Assembly: GCF_003205835.1 (NCBI RefSeq)
Contig: NZ_CP029773.1
Coordinates: forward strand, 3,690,501 to 3,754,500
From: Stenotrophomonas maltophilia
GTDB lineage: Bacteria > Pseudomonadota > Gammaproteobacteria > Xanthomonadales > Xanthomonadaceae
Direction: 5' to 3'
DNA length: 64,000 nucleotides
Position 1 is the first letter of the stretch. Each line of letters starts with the position of its first letter. The notes under the pieces were generated by a model. That model was not told the DNA's origin. It saw only the letters and a list, made by a program, of their open reading frames with translations, and made no database searches. This document shows, one piece after another, positions 45,958 to 55,221 of the stretch. Made by a program: the position numbers and the translations under genes.

Positions 45958-46062
45958 GCTGCACTCCTGGCGGGGAGGAACGGAATGCGCTGGCAGGCGT
46001 ATGGGCTCATGACTGTCCGCGGTGACCGTTCAACGGCCCGCGCCCAGGCCGTCGAAGACGGC

Positions 46063-46794
46063 TCAGGCGTAGGCGTCGGCGCCGAGTTCGGCGTTGGAAT
46101 ACACGTCCTGCACGTCGTCCAGGTCTTCAAGCATGTCCAGCAGCTTCTTGACCTGCAGGGCGACCTCGCCCTCGACCTTGATGTCGTTGTCCGCGCGGAA
46201 GGTGATCTCGGCGTGGTCGGCGACATGGCCAGCGGCGGCCATCGCATCCTTGACCGCGTTGAACGCGTCAGGGCTGGTGACCACGTCGATCGAACCGTCA
46301 TCCGGATAGACCACGATGTCATCGGCGCCGGCGTCGATAGCGGCCTCGGTGATGGCTTCCTCATCGGCGCCCGGGGCGAAGCTGAGCACGCCCAGGCGCT
46401 TGAACATGAAGGCCACCGAGCCTTCGGTGCCCATGTTGCCACCGCACTTGCTGAACGCATGGCGGACATCGGCCACGGTGCGCACGCGGTTGTCGGTCAG
46501 GCAATCGACGATCACGGCCACGCCACCCGGAGCGTAGCCCTCGTAGCGGATTTCCTCGTAGTCGACGCCTTCCAGTTCACCGGTGGCCTTCTTGATGGCG
46601 CGCTCGATCACGTCCTTGGACATGTTCACGGCCAGGCCCTTGTCCACGGCCACGCGCAGGCGCGGGTTGTTGTTGGGGTCGCCTCCACCGCCGCGCGCGG
46701 CAACGCCGATCTCGCGGATGATCTTGGTGAAAATCTTGCCGCGCTTCGCGTCGGACGCGTTCTTGCGGGCTTCGATGGAGGGGCCTCTACCCAT
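46063..46794 (-). CDS. yebC: YebC/PmpR-family protein (translation/transcription regulator)
   Basis: 243 residues. The diagnostic start [20 protein letters not shown] and [20 protein letters not shown] are followed by [15 protein letters not shown] and [17 protein letters not shown]. Family members act as transcription factors (PmpR) and, as shown for several YebC proteins, help ribosomes through polyproline stretches. Position between aspS and ruvC is ancestral. A pair of GTAG repeats lies just upstream (46879-46948). Confidence 0.95.
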   Translation of the reverse strand: MGRGPSIEARKNASDAKRGKIFTKIIREIGVAARGGGGDPNNNPRLRVAVDKGLAVNMSKDVIERAIKKATGELEGVDYEEIRYEGYAPGGVAVIVDCLTDNRVRTVADVRHAFSKCGGNMGTEGSVAFMFKRLGVLSFAPGADEEAITEAAIDAGADDIVVYPDDGSIDVVTSPDAFNAVKDAMAAAGHVADHAEITFRADNDIKVEGEVALQVKKLLDMLEDLDDVQDVYSNAELGADAYA

Positions 46795-46878
46795 GGGTGC
46801 TACCGTCTGGCTGCTTCAGGATCAAGGCGCGGATTCTACCTGATCGGGCGCTGCAACCGTGTCTAGGCCCGTATTGTT

Positions 46879-46948
46879 GTAGAGCCGAGCCGATGCTCGG
46901 CTCAGCGGCGCCTGACCGGACAGCAGCCGAGCGTGGGCTCGACTCTAC
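46879..46948. repeat. Inverted pair of GTAG (SMAG) hairpins
   Basis: Forward unit GTAGAGCCGAGCCGATGCTC (46879-46902) and reverse unit AGCCGAGCGTGGGCTCGACT with CTAC (46925-46948), 22 bases apart and able to form one long stem. It lies between the hydrolase stop and the yebC start on the same strand, so probably a 3'-end element for the hydrolase transcript. Confidence 0.8.
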
Positions 46949-46970
46949 AGAACGGTCCCACTGCCGGGCC

Positions 46971-47603
46971 TTACGCAGCGGCGGCGTCGCGGCTGTGGTC
47001 GAACTGGCCGTGGCGCAGGAAATGCGCGGTCTGCCGCGCGGCGTCGGGCGACACCACCAGACCGCTGTGGCTGGTACGCACCACGCAATGGTCGGCCAGG
47101 CCCGGCAGGCGGGTCTCGGCCAGGGCCACGGTGCCGTCGGAGGCATCGTCGATGGCGCCCAGCAGGCTGCCCAGCCCGTGCGGCACTGAACCGGCGATCA
47201 GGCCGACCTCGGCCTTGCCCCGCCAGTCCGGCAGGCCATCCAGCAGCAGCTCGCTGCTGCGCCCCAGCGCCAGGCCCCAGCCGTGATCGGACAACGAGCG
47301 CGCGGTACCGCTGCCGCGCAGCGGCGAGCCCAGACAGACCACGCGCTGCACCGGCAGCTGCGGATTGCGGCGCAGCGCTTCCAGCGCCAGCAGGCCTCCC
47401 AGGCTGTGGCCGACCAGCGACAACGGCCCGGCATCGGCCAGCCGCTCCAGCAGCTGCGGCACCGCCACGTCGGGGCCACCGAAGACCGAGGAGTAACCGA
47501 ATGCGTGCACCTGGAAACCGCGCGCGCGCAGACGCCAGGCCAGCGGCCCGACCCAGGCACGGGCATTCCAGATGCCATGCAGCAGCAATACGGGGGGAGT
47601 CAT
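46971..47603 (-). CDS. Alpha/beta-hydrolase, lipase/PGAP1-like
   Basis: 210 residues. N-terminal PPVLLLHGIWNARAWVG (oxyanion HG), nucleophile S67 in LVGHSLGGLLAL, CLGSPLRGSG, and a C-terminal His in a segment near LADHCVVRTSHSGLVV. No signal peptide; probably a cytoplasmic esterase of unknown substrate. It is one of three genes lying between yebC and aspS that are absent there in Pseudomonas, and it is co-directional with them. Confidence 0.82.
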   Translation of the reverse strand: MTPPVLLLHGIWNARAWVGPLAWRLRARGFQVHAFGYSSVFGGPDVAVPQLLERLADAGPLSLVGHSLGGLLALEALRRNPQLPVQRVVCLGSPLRGSGTARSLSDHGWGLALGRSSELLLDGLPDWRGKAEVGLIAGSVPHGLGSLLGAIDDASDGTVALAETRLPGLADHCVVRTSHSGLVVSPDAARQTAHFLRHGQFDHSRDAAAA

Positions 47604-47678
47604 GCAAACAGCCTGGCGGTCAGCGGGGCAGGAACGTACGGTGATTGAACACGCGCGCGCAGCAAGCGGCGGTGAACG

Positions 47679-48200
47679 TCAGGCTGCGCGCGGTGCGCGG
47701 CGCAGGATGAATTCAAGATCGTGGGTGTCGCCGACCGGGAACAGGTACTCGCCCGCCTTCTCGAATCCATAGCGGGCGTAGAAGCGCTGTGCGCCGAAGT
47801 TCTCCGACCACACGCCCAGCCACAGCGTGCGTGGGCCTTCGTGTTCCAGCCAGGCCAGCGCGGTTTCCAGCAGGCGGCTGCCCCAGCCGCAGCTCTGCTG
47901 GGTCTTGACCAGGTACAGGCGCTTGAGTTCGCCGTCACCGGGTTTCACATCCGGATGCGGCAGGCCACAGGGGCCGGCGGCGGCGTGGCCGACCGCCTCC
48001 CCATCCAGCTCCAGCAGCCACACCGCGTAATCCGGGTGGGCCAGGATCACGCGCTGGCGCTCGACCGTGTAGGCCTCCTCGAGGAAGGCCTGCAGGTCCT
48101 GCGGCGGATACAGATGGCCGAAGGTTTCGGTGAACGTGCGGGCGGCCAGCGCCGACAGGGTCGGCGCGTCGTCCACGGTAGCGCGGCGAATCGAATACAT
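47679..48200 (-). CDS. GNAT-family N-acetyltransferase (paralogue of 27702-28214)
   Basis: 173 residues. IRRATVDDAPTLSALAARTF, LKRLYLVKTQQSCGWGSRLL (acetyl-CoA loop), and LGVWSENFGAQRFYARYGFE followed by GDTHDLEFILRR. It aligns end to end with the GNAT at 27702, about half the residues identical by eye. The start at 48200 (MYSIRRAT) is chosen; the frame is open 60 codons further but that part is an Arg/Lys-rich read-through of the acidic gene in another frame. Substrate unknown. Confidence 0.87.
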   Translation of the reverse strand: MYSIRRATVDDAPTLSALAARTFTETFGHLYPPQDLQAFLEEAYTVERQRVILAHPDYAVWLLELDGEAVGHAAAGPCGLPHPDVKPGDGELKRLYLVKTQQSCGWGSRLLETALAWLEHEGPRTLWLGVWSENFGAQRFYARYGFEKAGEYLFPVGDTHDLEFILRRAPRAA

Positions 48201-48231
48201 GCAGGAAGTTGACGTCAGGGCGAAGCGCGGG

Positions 48232-48552
48232 TCAAGCCTTTTCAGACGATTCCGCTTCTTCTTCCTCGTCCTCTTCCTCGTATTCCTCTTCGTCTTCGTC
48301 CTCTTCTTCCTCGCCTTCCTCGTCCTCGTCGTACTCTTCCTCTTCGTCGTCTTCGTAATCCTCGACGCCGAAGTCTTCACCGTCCCAACGGCCTTCGCCG
48401 TCGGCGACGAAGGTCAGGGCCATCGCCGCCGGGTTGGTACCGACGCGGACCAGCCAACCCCCGAACACGCGTGCACGCTCGGTGACCAGGGTGGCCTCGG
48501 AGCCTTCATTGCCCAGCTTTTCCCACTCCAGCGAAAACGCAAACTCGGTCAT
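48232..48552 (-). CDS. Small protein with extreme Glu/Asp-rich C-terminal tail
   Basis: 106 residues. The first about 57 residues form a beta-rich domain (MTEFAFSLEWEKLGNEGSEA, ARVFGGWLVRVGTNPAAMAL, TFVADGEGRWDGED). The remaining about 49 residues are almost only Glu, Asp and Tyr. I do not know the family. Acidic tails can mimic DNA or bind basic proteins or ribosomal surfaces, but nothing here proves that. It is 16 bases downstream of aspS and 31 upstream of the GNAT gene, so probably cotranscribed with both. Confidence 0.8.
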   Translation of the reverse strand: MTEFAFSLEWEKLGNEGSEATLVTERARVFGGWLVRVGTNPAAMALTFVADGEGRWDGEDFGVEDYEDDEEEEYDEDEEGEEEEDEDEEEYEEEDEEEEAESSEKA

Positions 48553-48568
48553 TGCCTGGATCTCCTGA

Positions 48569-50320
48569 TCAGTTGGTCTTGGGGCGAACCTGGATGTGCA
48601 CTTCGGCCAGCTGCGCGTCGACGATCGGCGACGGCGCGTCGGTCATCAGATCCTGTGCACCGGTGGTCTTCGGGAACGGGATGACGTCGCGGATCGACTC
48701 GGTGCCGGCCATCAGCGCGGCGATGCGGTCGATGCCGAAGGCGATGCCACCGTGCGGCGGCGCGCCGTAGTTCAGCGCGTCGAGCAGGAAGCCGAACTTG
48801 GCACGGGCTTCCTCGGCACCGATGCCGAGCAGCTCGAATACCGCGCTCTGCATGTCCGGACGGTGGATACGGATGGAACCGCCGCCGATTTCATTGCCGT
48901 TGAGCACCATGTCGTAGCCGCGCGAGACGGCGGTACGGGCGTTGGCGCGCAGGTCGGCGATGTCGTCCACAGCCGGTGCGGTGAAGGGGTGATGCAGGGC
49001 GACGTAGCGCTGTTCTTCCTCGTCCCACTCGAACATCGGGAAATCGGTGACCCACAGCGGCGCCCAACCGTCGGCGACCAGGCCGAAGTCCTTGCCGGCC
49101 TTCAGGCGCAGGGCGCCCATGAAGTCCGAGACCTTGTTGTAGCCACCGGCGCCGAAGAACACGATGTCGCCGTTACCGGCGCCGACGTGGGCGACCAGCG
49201 CAGCGAAGGCGGCTTCGCTGAAGAACTTCTGGATCGGCGAGCTGATCTCGCCGTTGTCGGCGATCTTGATGTAGGCCAGGCCCTTGGCGCCGTACTTGGC
49301 GGCATGCGCGGCATATTCGTCGATCTGCTTGCGGCTCAGCGACGCACCGCCCGGGATGCGCAGCGCGGCGACGCGGCCTTCGGCATCATTGGCCGGGCCG
49401 GTGAACACCGGGAACTCGCTGTCCTTGACCAGCTCGGCGACGTCGACCAGCTCCAGCGCGATGCGCAGGTCCGGCTTGTCCGAACCGTAGCGACGCATCG
49501 CCTCGGCCCAGGTCATGCGCGGGAAGCTGGCGTCCAGCTGGACGTCGACCACTTCCTTGAAGATGGCACGGATCATGTCCTCGACGAAGTCCTGCACGTC
49601 GCGCTCGCGGACGAAGGCGAATTCCATGTCCAGCTGGGTGAATTCCAGCTGGCGGTCGGCACGCAGGGCCTCGTCGCGGAAGCAGCGCGCGATCTGGTAG
49701 TAGCGGTCGAAGCCGGCCACCATCAGGATCTGCTTGAACAGCTGCGGGCTCTGCGGCAGGGCGTAGAACTCGCCCGGGTGCATGCGCGCCGGCACCAGGA
49801 AGTCGCGCGCGCCTTCCGGAGTGGCCTTGGTCAGGATCGGGGTCTCGATGTCCTGGAAGCCCTTTTCGTCCAGATGGCGGCGCAGGGCCTGCACCAGCTT
49901 GATGCGGGTGCGCTGCATGCGCTGCATTTCCGGGCGGCGCAGGTCCAGGTAGCGGTACTTCAGGCGGGTTTCCTCGCCCGGATTCTCGTGGGCGTGGAAC
50001 GGCAGCGGCGCGGCCTTGTTCAGCACGGTGATGGCGGTGGCGATCACTTCCACCTTGCCGGTGCGCATCTTGTCGTTCACCGCGTGGCGGGCACGCACGA
50101 CGCCTTCCACCTGCAGCACGTCCTCGTAGCCCAGCGACGCGGCCACGGCGAACACGTCGGCGTTGTCGACTTCCACGGTCACCTGCACGATGCCTTCATG
50201 ATCTCGAAGATCGATGAAGCAGACGCCGCCCTGGTTACGGGCCACGTCGGTCCAGCCGGCGAGGGTGACAGTCTGGCCAATCAGGGTCTCATCGACCAGG
50301 CCGCAGAAGTGGGTACGCAT
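48569..50320 (-). CDS. aspS: Aspartyl-tRNA synthetase
   Basis: 583 residues, the bacterial AspRS length. N-terminal anticodon-binding OB domain ([40 protein letters not shown]), class II motif 1 region, motif 2 ([20 protein letters not shown]), a bacterial GAD insertion, and motif 3 ([14 protein letters not shown]). The start at 50320 is canonical although the frame stays open 70 codons upstream. It heads the conserved aspS-yebC-ruvC-tol-queC block. Confidence 0.96.
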   Translation of the reverse strand: MRTHFCGLVDETLIGQTVTLAGWTDVARNQGGVCFIDLRDHEGIVQVTVEVDNADVFAVAASLGYEDVLQVEGVVRARHAVNDKMRTGKVEVIATAITVLNKAAPLPFHAHENPGEETRLKYRYLDLRRPEMQRMQRTRIKLVQALRRHLDEKGFQDIETPILTKATPEGARDFLVPARMHPGEFYALPQSPQLFKQILMVAGFDRYYQIARCFRDEALRADRQLEFTQLDMEFAFVRERDVQDFVEDMIRAIFKEVVDVQLDASFPRMTWAEAMRRYGSDKPDLRIALELVDVAELVKDSEFPVFTGPANDAEGRVAALRIPGGASLSRKQIDEYAAHAAKYGAKGLAYIKIADNGEISSPIQKFFSEAAFAALVAHVGAGNGDIVFFGAGGYNKVSDFMGALRLKAGKDFGLVADGWAPLWVTDFPMFEWDEEEQRYVALHHPFTAPAVDDIADLRANARTAVSRGYDMVLNGNEIGGGSIRIHRPDMQSAVFELLGIGAEEARAKFGFLLDALNYGAPPHGGIAFGIDRIAALMAGTESIRDVIPFPKTTGAQDLMTDAPSPIVDAQLAEVHIQVRPKTN

Positions 50321-50478
50321 GGGGGAAAGCTCCGCTGGAGAACGCCGGCACCGGATGGGGGCCGGAAAGCCTCGTATTCTGCGGCCGAGGCCCCGGCCGG
50401 GGCAAATCCGGCCAGTCACACCGGCTTGATCGCCCCCCTCCCTATAGTCGGGCACCTGCCACCGTATGGGATGCCGCC

Positions 50479-51222
50479 ATGAAACCGCTGTCCCTGGCCA
50501 GCCTGGCCCTGACCCTCGCCCTGGGTGCACTGGGCACCCTTGCCCTGCCCGCCCCTTCCGCGCATGCGCAGAGCGGGGTGGTCCGCTGTGAAAGCCAGAA
50601 CAACCGCGAACGGGTCTGCAACACCGGCTGGCGCAATGCGCAGCTGGTCCGCCAGTTGTCCGGCAGCGCCTGCGACGAAGGCCGCACCTGGGGCAGCCGC
50701 AATGGCAGCATCTGGGTCACCAATGGCTGCCGCGCCGAATTCGTCGAGGCCCGCGGTGGCTGGGGCGGCGGCAATGGCGGTGGCTGGGGCGGCAACAACG
50801 GCCGCCCCGGCGAGACGATCCGCTGCGAGAGCCAGAACAACCGCGAGCGCAGCTGCCCGGTCGGCTGGCGCAATGCCCGCCTGGTCCGCCAGCTGTCCGG
50901 CAGCCCCTGCGACGAGGGCCGCACCTGGGGCGTGCGCAATGGCGCGATCTGGGTCAGCGGCGGCTGCCGCGCCGAGTTCGCCGAAACCCGCGGCTGGGGC
51001 GGTGGTGGCGGTGGCTGGGGCGGTGGCAACAGCAATTACTCGGTCACCTGCAGCAGCAACAACAACCGCTCGCAGACCTGCGACTGGGATGAGCGCCAGG
51101 GCCGCCCGGTGCTGCAGCAGCAGCTGTCCGGCAGTGCCTGCCAGGAAGGCCGCAGCTGGGGCTACTCACGTGGCCAGGTGTGGGTGAGCAACGGCTGCCG
51201 CGCGCGCTTCGGCACGCGATGA
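50479..51222 (+). CDS. Secreted DUF3011 protein with three repeats
   Basis: 247 residues. Signal peptide ([23 protein letters not shown]) and three about 55-residue repeats with four Cys each. Repeat 1 begins [20 protein letters not shown], repeat 2 [20 protein letters not shown], and repeat 3 is more diverged ([20 protein letters not shown]). Each ends in a WV-(T/S)-x-GCRAxF motif. Gly/Trp-rich linkers ([13 protein letters not shown] type) separate them. The paired cysteines suggest disulphide-stabilised periplasmic or surface domains. Function unknown. It is divergent from aspS. Confidence 0.87.
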   Translation: MKPLSLASLALTLALGALGTLALPAPSAHAQSGVVRCESQNNRERVCNTGWRNAQLVRQLSGSACDEGRTWGSRNGSIWVTNGCRAEFVEARGGWGGGNGGGWGGNNGRPGETIRCESQNNRERSCPVGWRNARLVRQLSGSPCDEGRTWGVRNGAIWVSGGCRAEFAETRGWGGGGGGWGGGNSNYSVTCSSNNNRSQTCDWDERQGRPVLQQQLSGSACQEGRSWGYSRGQVWVSNGCRARFGTR

Positions 51223-51230
51223 GTGCAGGG

Positions 51231-51270
51231 TCGGGGTCAGAGCCCTCCGCAGGAGGGATCCGACCCCGGG
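51231..51270. repeat. Diverged GGGGTCAG hairpin
   Basis: TCGGGGTCAGAGCCCTCC-GCA-GGAGGGATCCGACCCCGGGA, imperfect near the middle. It is related to 22037-22077, 59962-60003 and 62021-62060. It lies between the convergent DUF3011 and lipoprotein genes; a terminator role is likely. Confidence 0.7.
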
Positions 51271-51271
51271 A

Positions 51272-51913
51272 TCACGGCGCGGGTGCTGTGTCGTCGCCCC
51301 ACGGTGCGGGCGGCAGGTCGACCGGCTTGCCCAGGTCGAACTGCACGCGGAAGCGGCGGCCATCCGGGCGGGTCAGCTCGTAGACGAAGGTCTGGTCGGG
51401 ATCAATCTCCATCGCCCAGGTGTTGTGCGTGGAGGCCAGCATGTCGGCGCGGCGGAACATCGCCACCGAATCGCTGTCGGCCGGGAACTGCTGGCGCTCG
51501 GCAGTGCCGGGTGGCGTGCTGTCGCCACCGTACAGGGTGATCGCGTCAGGGCTGCCGTCTTCGTGGCGATGATCGTGCTTCAGGCGCAGGCCGGTTTCCG
51601 TGCGGGTCAGCACCCAGGTCCGCGAGTGGTCATCGCCGACATGGAACGGAATGCGCAGCTCGTGCGCCGGATCGGCACAGCCGCGCACGTGCATGACCAG
51701 GCGCTGCCCGGCGAACGGATCCTTGCCGGTCGGTGCCGGCGTGTCCTCCACTACCTTGCCGGCATAGGCCTGGCCGCAATGTGCGGCCACGGTAGCCATG
51801 AAGGCGTCGGCCGGTGCGGTCGCCAGATCATGGGCGACCGTATCGGAGCGCTGCGAACACGCAGCAAGGCTGAGCAGGAGGGCGGAAGCGGTGACAACGG
51901 CAGGCAGTTTCAT
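51272..51913 (-). CDS. Hypothetical lipoprotein
   Basis: 213 residues. Lipobox LSLAAC with Cys near residue 19. The mature part has AFMATVAAHCGQAYAGKVVE, RLVMHVRGCADPAHELRIPF (two Cys), LRLKHDHRHEDGSPD and a terminal VYELTRPDGRRFRVQFDL strand pair. It looks like a single beta-rich domain. No catalytic motif or known family recognised. It is 53 bases upstream of the antiporter's end on the same strand and may be transcribed separately. Confidence 0.78.
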   Translation of the reverse strand: MKLPAVVTASALLLSLAACSQRSDTVAHDLATAPADAFMATVAAHCGQAYAGKVVEDTPAPTGKDPFAGQRLVMHVRGCADPAHELRIPFHVGDDHSRTWVLTRTETGLRLKHDHRHEDGSPDAITLYGGDSTPPGTAERQQFPADSDSVAMFRRADMLASTHNTWAMEIDPDQTFVYELTRPDGRRFRVQFDLGKPVDLPPAPWGDDTAPAP

Positions 51914-51966
51914 GCCCCAACCCTAACGGCCATGGCCGACGGGCGCAAACCGCGTGCGGCAACCGC

Positions 51967-53181
51967 TCAGCGTTCGGCGATGTGCGGTTCCGGCAGCGTC
52001 TCGGTGGCCGCCACCGGTGCAGCCGCGCCCTCGCCTGCCGGCTCCTGTTCGACCGGATCGACATCGAACGGCGTGCGGAACACCAGCGAAGGCAGCAGCG
52101 TGGTCAGCGCCGCATACAGCAGCAGCGCGCCGAACAGCACCGCCGGAATCTGGAAGCGCTCGCGCATGATCGCGGCCAGCACCAGGGTGAAGATCAGCGT
52201 CGGCGCCAGCGCCAGCGAGACCCTCAGGCTGCTGCGGAAGCTCTCGCCGAACATCACCCGGCGCTGCAGCCAGACCACACCGATGCGCAGCGGCAGCACC
52301 ACCAGAGTGATCACGATGCCCAGCCCCAGCGCCTCGAAACTGAGTGCTTCGCTGGGCACCTTGGTGCCGGCATTGAAGAAATAGAACGGCACGAAGAACG
52401 AGGCGAACAGGCGCAGCGCGTGCAGGTTCTCATGCGAGGCCAGCAGCGGCATGCGCTGGTGCAGCAGGCGCGCGACCAGACCGGCGATGAACGCACCGAC
52501 CAGGTAGTACACGCCCAGCAGATAGGTGATGTAGGCCGCGACCATGCCCACCATCACCAGCAGCGAGAACTCCGAGCCCGGCGCATGCGGCGCCACCCAG
52601 CGGCCCAGCGCGATGAACAGCAGCGGCAGGCCGATCATCATCGCCAGCAGCGCCAGGCTGGACAGCGCCATGTGGCCCGGATCACCCGCCTGCAGCACGA
52701 TGAACAACGCCGCCAGCGCCAGCAGTTCGCCAGCGATGGCCTTGCTGGTCACCCAGAACCGCTCGTCCTCGCTCAGGCCCAGCCGCGACAGCGAATCCAT
52801 GATGAAGCCGGTGGACGGCGTCAGCAGCGCCAGCGCCAGCAGGCCGGCGGCCTGCCACGGCAGCCCCGCGTAGCGCCAGGCCAGCCAGCCCACACCGAAC
52901 AGCGTGCCGGTACGGATCACCAGATGCGCCAGCAGCGGCCACATGCCACGGCGCAGCGCCTGCAGGTCCACTTCCAGGCCGGCGAACAGGAACAGCGAGG
53001 AAATGCCCAGCGTGGCCAGCAGACCGATCACCGCGTCGTGCGCCTGGTCGCCCAGCCAGAGCATGCCGATGATGCCGAACAGCAGGCAGGTCAGCGGCGC
53101 GGGCAGGCTGAAACGCTGCAGCGCGCGCGGGATCACCAGCAGCGCGAAGATCAGCAGCAGGTAGATCAGTTCATGGCTCAT
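51967..53181 (-). CDS. CPA2-family cation:proton antiporter
   Basis: 404 residues with about 12 TM helices, Kef/NapA type. Visible are LFLFAGLEVDLQALRRGMWP, the core LLTPSTGFIMDSLSRLGLSE, and YYLVGAFIAGLVARLLHQRM. There is no C-terminal TrkA-N domain; it ends in a Glu/Pro/Ala tail of about 30 residues. Predicted to exchange K+ or Na+ for H+. It complements kup and the YbaL-type protein in this window in ion homeostasis. A hydrophobic N terminus starts at MSHELIYLLLIFAL. Confidence 0.87.
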   Translation of the reverse strand: MSHELIYLLLIFALLVIPRALQRFSLPAPLTCLLFGIIGMLWLGDQAHDAVIGLLATLGISSLFLFAGLEVDLQALRRGMWPLLAHLVIRTGTLFGVGWLAWRYAGLPWQAAGLLALALLTPSTGFIMDSLSRLGLSEDERFWVTSKAIAGELLALAALFIVLQAGDPGHMALSSLALLAMMIGLPLLFIALGRWVAPHAPGSEFSLLVMVGMVAAYITYLLGVYYLVGAFIAGLVARLLHQRMPLLASHENLHALRLFASFFVPFYFFNAGTKVPSEALSFEALGLGIVITLVVLPLRIGVVWLQRRVMFGESFRSSLRVSLALAPTLIFTLVLAAIMRERFQIPAVLFGALLLYAALTTLLPSLVFRTPFDVDPVEQEPAGEGAAAPVAATETLPEPHIAER

Positions 53182-53267
53182 GGGGGACTTCCGTGTGGTT
53201 CGAACGCGCGCAGGATGCGCGCGCCGAACCGATCCGGCAAGCCGTTTCTGGATGACTCCCGGTTACC

Positions 53268-54179
53268 TCATCCGATCAGGCGATCGGCAATGCGCCCCAC
53301 CTGTGCCAGCACGGTAGCGCGTTGCTCGTAGCTGATCGCACCTGCCTGCAGATATGCCGTCAGCACCCACGGTGCGCCGCCGGCCACGGGCCACAGCACG
53401 GCGATGTCGTTGCGCGCGTCCTCGCCGTTGCTGCCGGTCTTGTCACCGACGCGCCAGCGCTTGCCCAGGCCTGCGCGCAGGCAGGCGTCGCCGGTTTCGT
53501 TGTCGATCAGCCAATCGGCCAGCTGCTGTCGCGAGGCCGGCTGCAGCACCTCGCCCAGCACCACGCGCTGCAGGGTCGCAGCCATCGCCCCCGGCGTAGT
53601 GGTGTCGCGCGGATCGCCCTTGGCAAAGCTGTTCAGCTCCGGCTCCAGGCGATCACTGCGACTCACCGCATCACCGCTGGTGCGCAGGAATGCGGTCACC
53701 GCGGGCGGGCCACCGACCACGCCGAACAGCAGGTTGGCGGCGGTATTGTCGCTGGTGATGATCGAGGCACGGCACAGATCGCGCACGGTCATGTCCTTGC
53801 CGGCGTGGCGGCGGGTGACCGGCGCGTGCGAGAGAAGATCGGCATCGCGCACCGGCACGCGCGTGTCCAGCAACGCGGGCCTGCGCTCGGCCTGGCTGAG
53901 CACGGTGGCGGCCAGCACGCTCTTGAAGGTGCTGCACATCGGGAAACGCTCGTCCTGGCGATGACCGATGCGGCGGCCGCTGGCGGTATCAAGCAGGGTC
54001 ACGCCGAGGCGGCCGGCACAGGCCTTTTCCAGCGTGGCGAAGTCGGTGGCGGCCGTGAGGGCGGCTTCGGTCGGTGCACTGGCGGTGGTCTTGCCCGCCG
54101 CACGGGCCAGCAACGGCAGGGCAAGCGAGGAAGCAACAGCGGCACCACTGAACTGCAGGAATCGGCGACGGGCGAGCAT
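53268..54179 (-). CDS. blaL2: L2 class A serine beta-lactamase
   Basis: 303 residues, the exact length known for S. maltophilia L2. Tat-type signal (MLARRRFLQFSGAAVASSLA). Active-site motifs are SxxK at 83-86 (CSTFK), SDN at 143-145, ExxLN at 179-183 (EPELN) and KTG at 247-249. It is a periplasmic cephalosporinase, inhibited by clavulanate in the family, conferring intrinsic beta-lactam resistance. It is divergently transcribed from ampR across 175 bases, the arrangement of an AmpR-induced gene. Confidence 0.97.
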   Translation of the reverse strand: MLARRRFLQFSGAAVASSLALPLLARAAGKTTASAPTEAALTAATDFATLEKACAGRLGVTLLDTASGRRIGHRQDERFPMCSTFKSVLAATVLSQAERRPALLDTRVPVRDADLLSHAPVTRRHAGKDMTVRDLCRASIITSDNTAANLLFGVVGGPPAVTAFLRTSGDAVSRSDRLEPELNSFAKGDPRDTTTPGAMAATLQRVVLGEVLQPASRQQLADWLIDNETGDACLRAGLGKRWRVGDKTGSNGEDARNDIAVLWPVAGGAPWVLTAYLQAGAISYEQRATVLAQVGRIADRLIG

Positions 54180-54255
54180 GCGGGGTTCTCCTGGGGACCG
54201 CCCGATTATTGAAGCCCCCCCCGGAGCCGACCAGCGCGAAATATCAGCGGAAGCC

Positions 54256-54270
54256 ATGAACTTAATTCAT
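54256..54270. promoter_or_regulatory. Candidate AmpR (LysR-type) operator
   Basis: ATGAA-CTTAA-TTCAT, a 5-bp inverted repeat containing T-N11-A (T54257, A54269), the LysR-type box form. It lies 77 bases upstream of the blaL2 start and 85 bases upstream of the ampR start, in the only sequence shared by both promoters. A second short palindrome, ATTT-ACG-AAAT (54295-54305), is closer to ampR. The operator role is inferred from pattern and position. Confidence 0.6.
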
Positions 54271-54354
54271 GCCTGTCGTAATCAACTCGTTGAGATTTAC
54301 GAAATTCCTCGCTGAAGGGTAGGATCAGCCATCACCCTGGCTCACGGCTTCCCG

Positions 54355-55221
54355 ATGCTGCACCCGACCCTGCCGCTGAACGCGCTGCGCGCCTTCGAGG
54401 CCGCTGCGCGCCACCAGAACTTCACCCGCGCCGCGCTGGAGCTGTGTGTCAGCCAGGCCGCGCTGAGCCACCAGATCCGCGGGCTGGAGGACCGGCTCGG
54501 CATCCGTCTGTTCCATCGCCTGCCGCGCGGCGTGGCGCTCACCGAGGAGGGCGCGGCGCTGTATCCGGTGCTCAATGAATCGTTCGAGCGCATCTCGGCC
54601 AGCATCGCGCGCTACACCGGTGGCCCGGCCCGTGAAGTACTGACGTTGGGCGTGGTCGGCACCTTCGCCACCGGTTGGCTGCTGCCACGGCTGGCTGCGT
54701 TCGAGGCCGCGCACCCGGACATCGAGCTGCGCCTGCAGACCCACAACAACCGCATCGATCTGGCCGGCGAGGGCCTGGACCTGGCGATCCGCTTCGGTGA
54801 TGGCGACTGGCAGGGCCAGGCCTGCACGGCAATCCTCGACGCGCCGTTCGCGCCACTCTGCGCGCCGGCGCTGGCGCGGCGGCTGAAACAGCCACGTGAC
54901 CTGGGCACCCTGCCGCTGCTGCGCTCCTACCGCAGCGACGAGTGGCCGCGCTGGCTGCAGGCGGCAGGAGTGAGTGGCGTGGAAGCGCGCGGGCCGGTGT
55001 TCGATTCGTCGTTGACGGTGGCGATGGCCGCGGTCGGCGGTGCCGGCGTGGCGCTGCTGCCGCTGCGCATGTTCGAGCAGGAGCTGGCCGAGGGTCGCCT
55101 GCTGCAGCCGTTCAGCACCACGCTGGAGCTGGGGCGCTACTGGCTGACGCGGCTGCGCTCGCGGGCCGAGCGTGAGCCTGCCAAACGCTTCCGCGAGTGG
55201 CTGCAGGCGCAGGGCGCGTAG
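54355..55221 (+). CDS. ampR: AmpR, LysR-type regulator of L2 (and L1)
   Basis: 288 residues. N-terminal winged helix-turn-helix (LPLNALRAFEAAARHQNFTR, VSQAALSHQIRGLEDRLGIR) and a C-terminal effector domain (about 90-285, LGVVGTFATGWLLPRLAAFE). AmpR represses bla with UDP-MurNAc-pentapeptide and activates it with anhydro-muropeptides. Divergent orientation to blaL2 confirms the identity. The frame has TonB-independent, cytoplasmic character. It ends one base before a GTAG repeat pair. Confidence 0.95.
   Translation: MLHPTLPLNALRAFEAAARHQNFTRAALELCVSQAALSHQIRGLEDRLGIRLFHRLPRGVALTEEGAALYPVLNESFERISASIARYTGGPAREVLTLGVVGTFATGWLLPRLAAFEAAHPDIELRLQTHNNRIDLAGEGLDLAIRFGDGDWQGQACTAILDAPFAPLCAPALARRLKQPRDLGTLPLLRSYRSDEWPRWLQAAGVSGVEARGPVFDSSLTVAMAAVGGAGVALLPLRMFEQELAEGRLLQPFSTTLELGRYWLTRLRSRAEREPAKRFREWLQAQGA

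Noticed and set aside
46945..47607. A 220-codon frame overlapping the hydrolase
   Set aside because: It is the same-strand alternative frame of the hydrolase gene, without the HG and GHSLGG motifs.
47679..48380. GNAT frame extended upstream by 60 Arg/Lys-rich codons
   Set aside because: The extension is simply the acidic-tail DNA of the neighbouring gene read in another frame. The GNAT fold starts at 48200.
50321..50530. Longer aspS start
   Set aside because: The canonical AspRS N terminus begins at 50320; the upstream 70 codons are intergenic and overlap the divergent DUF3011 gene start.
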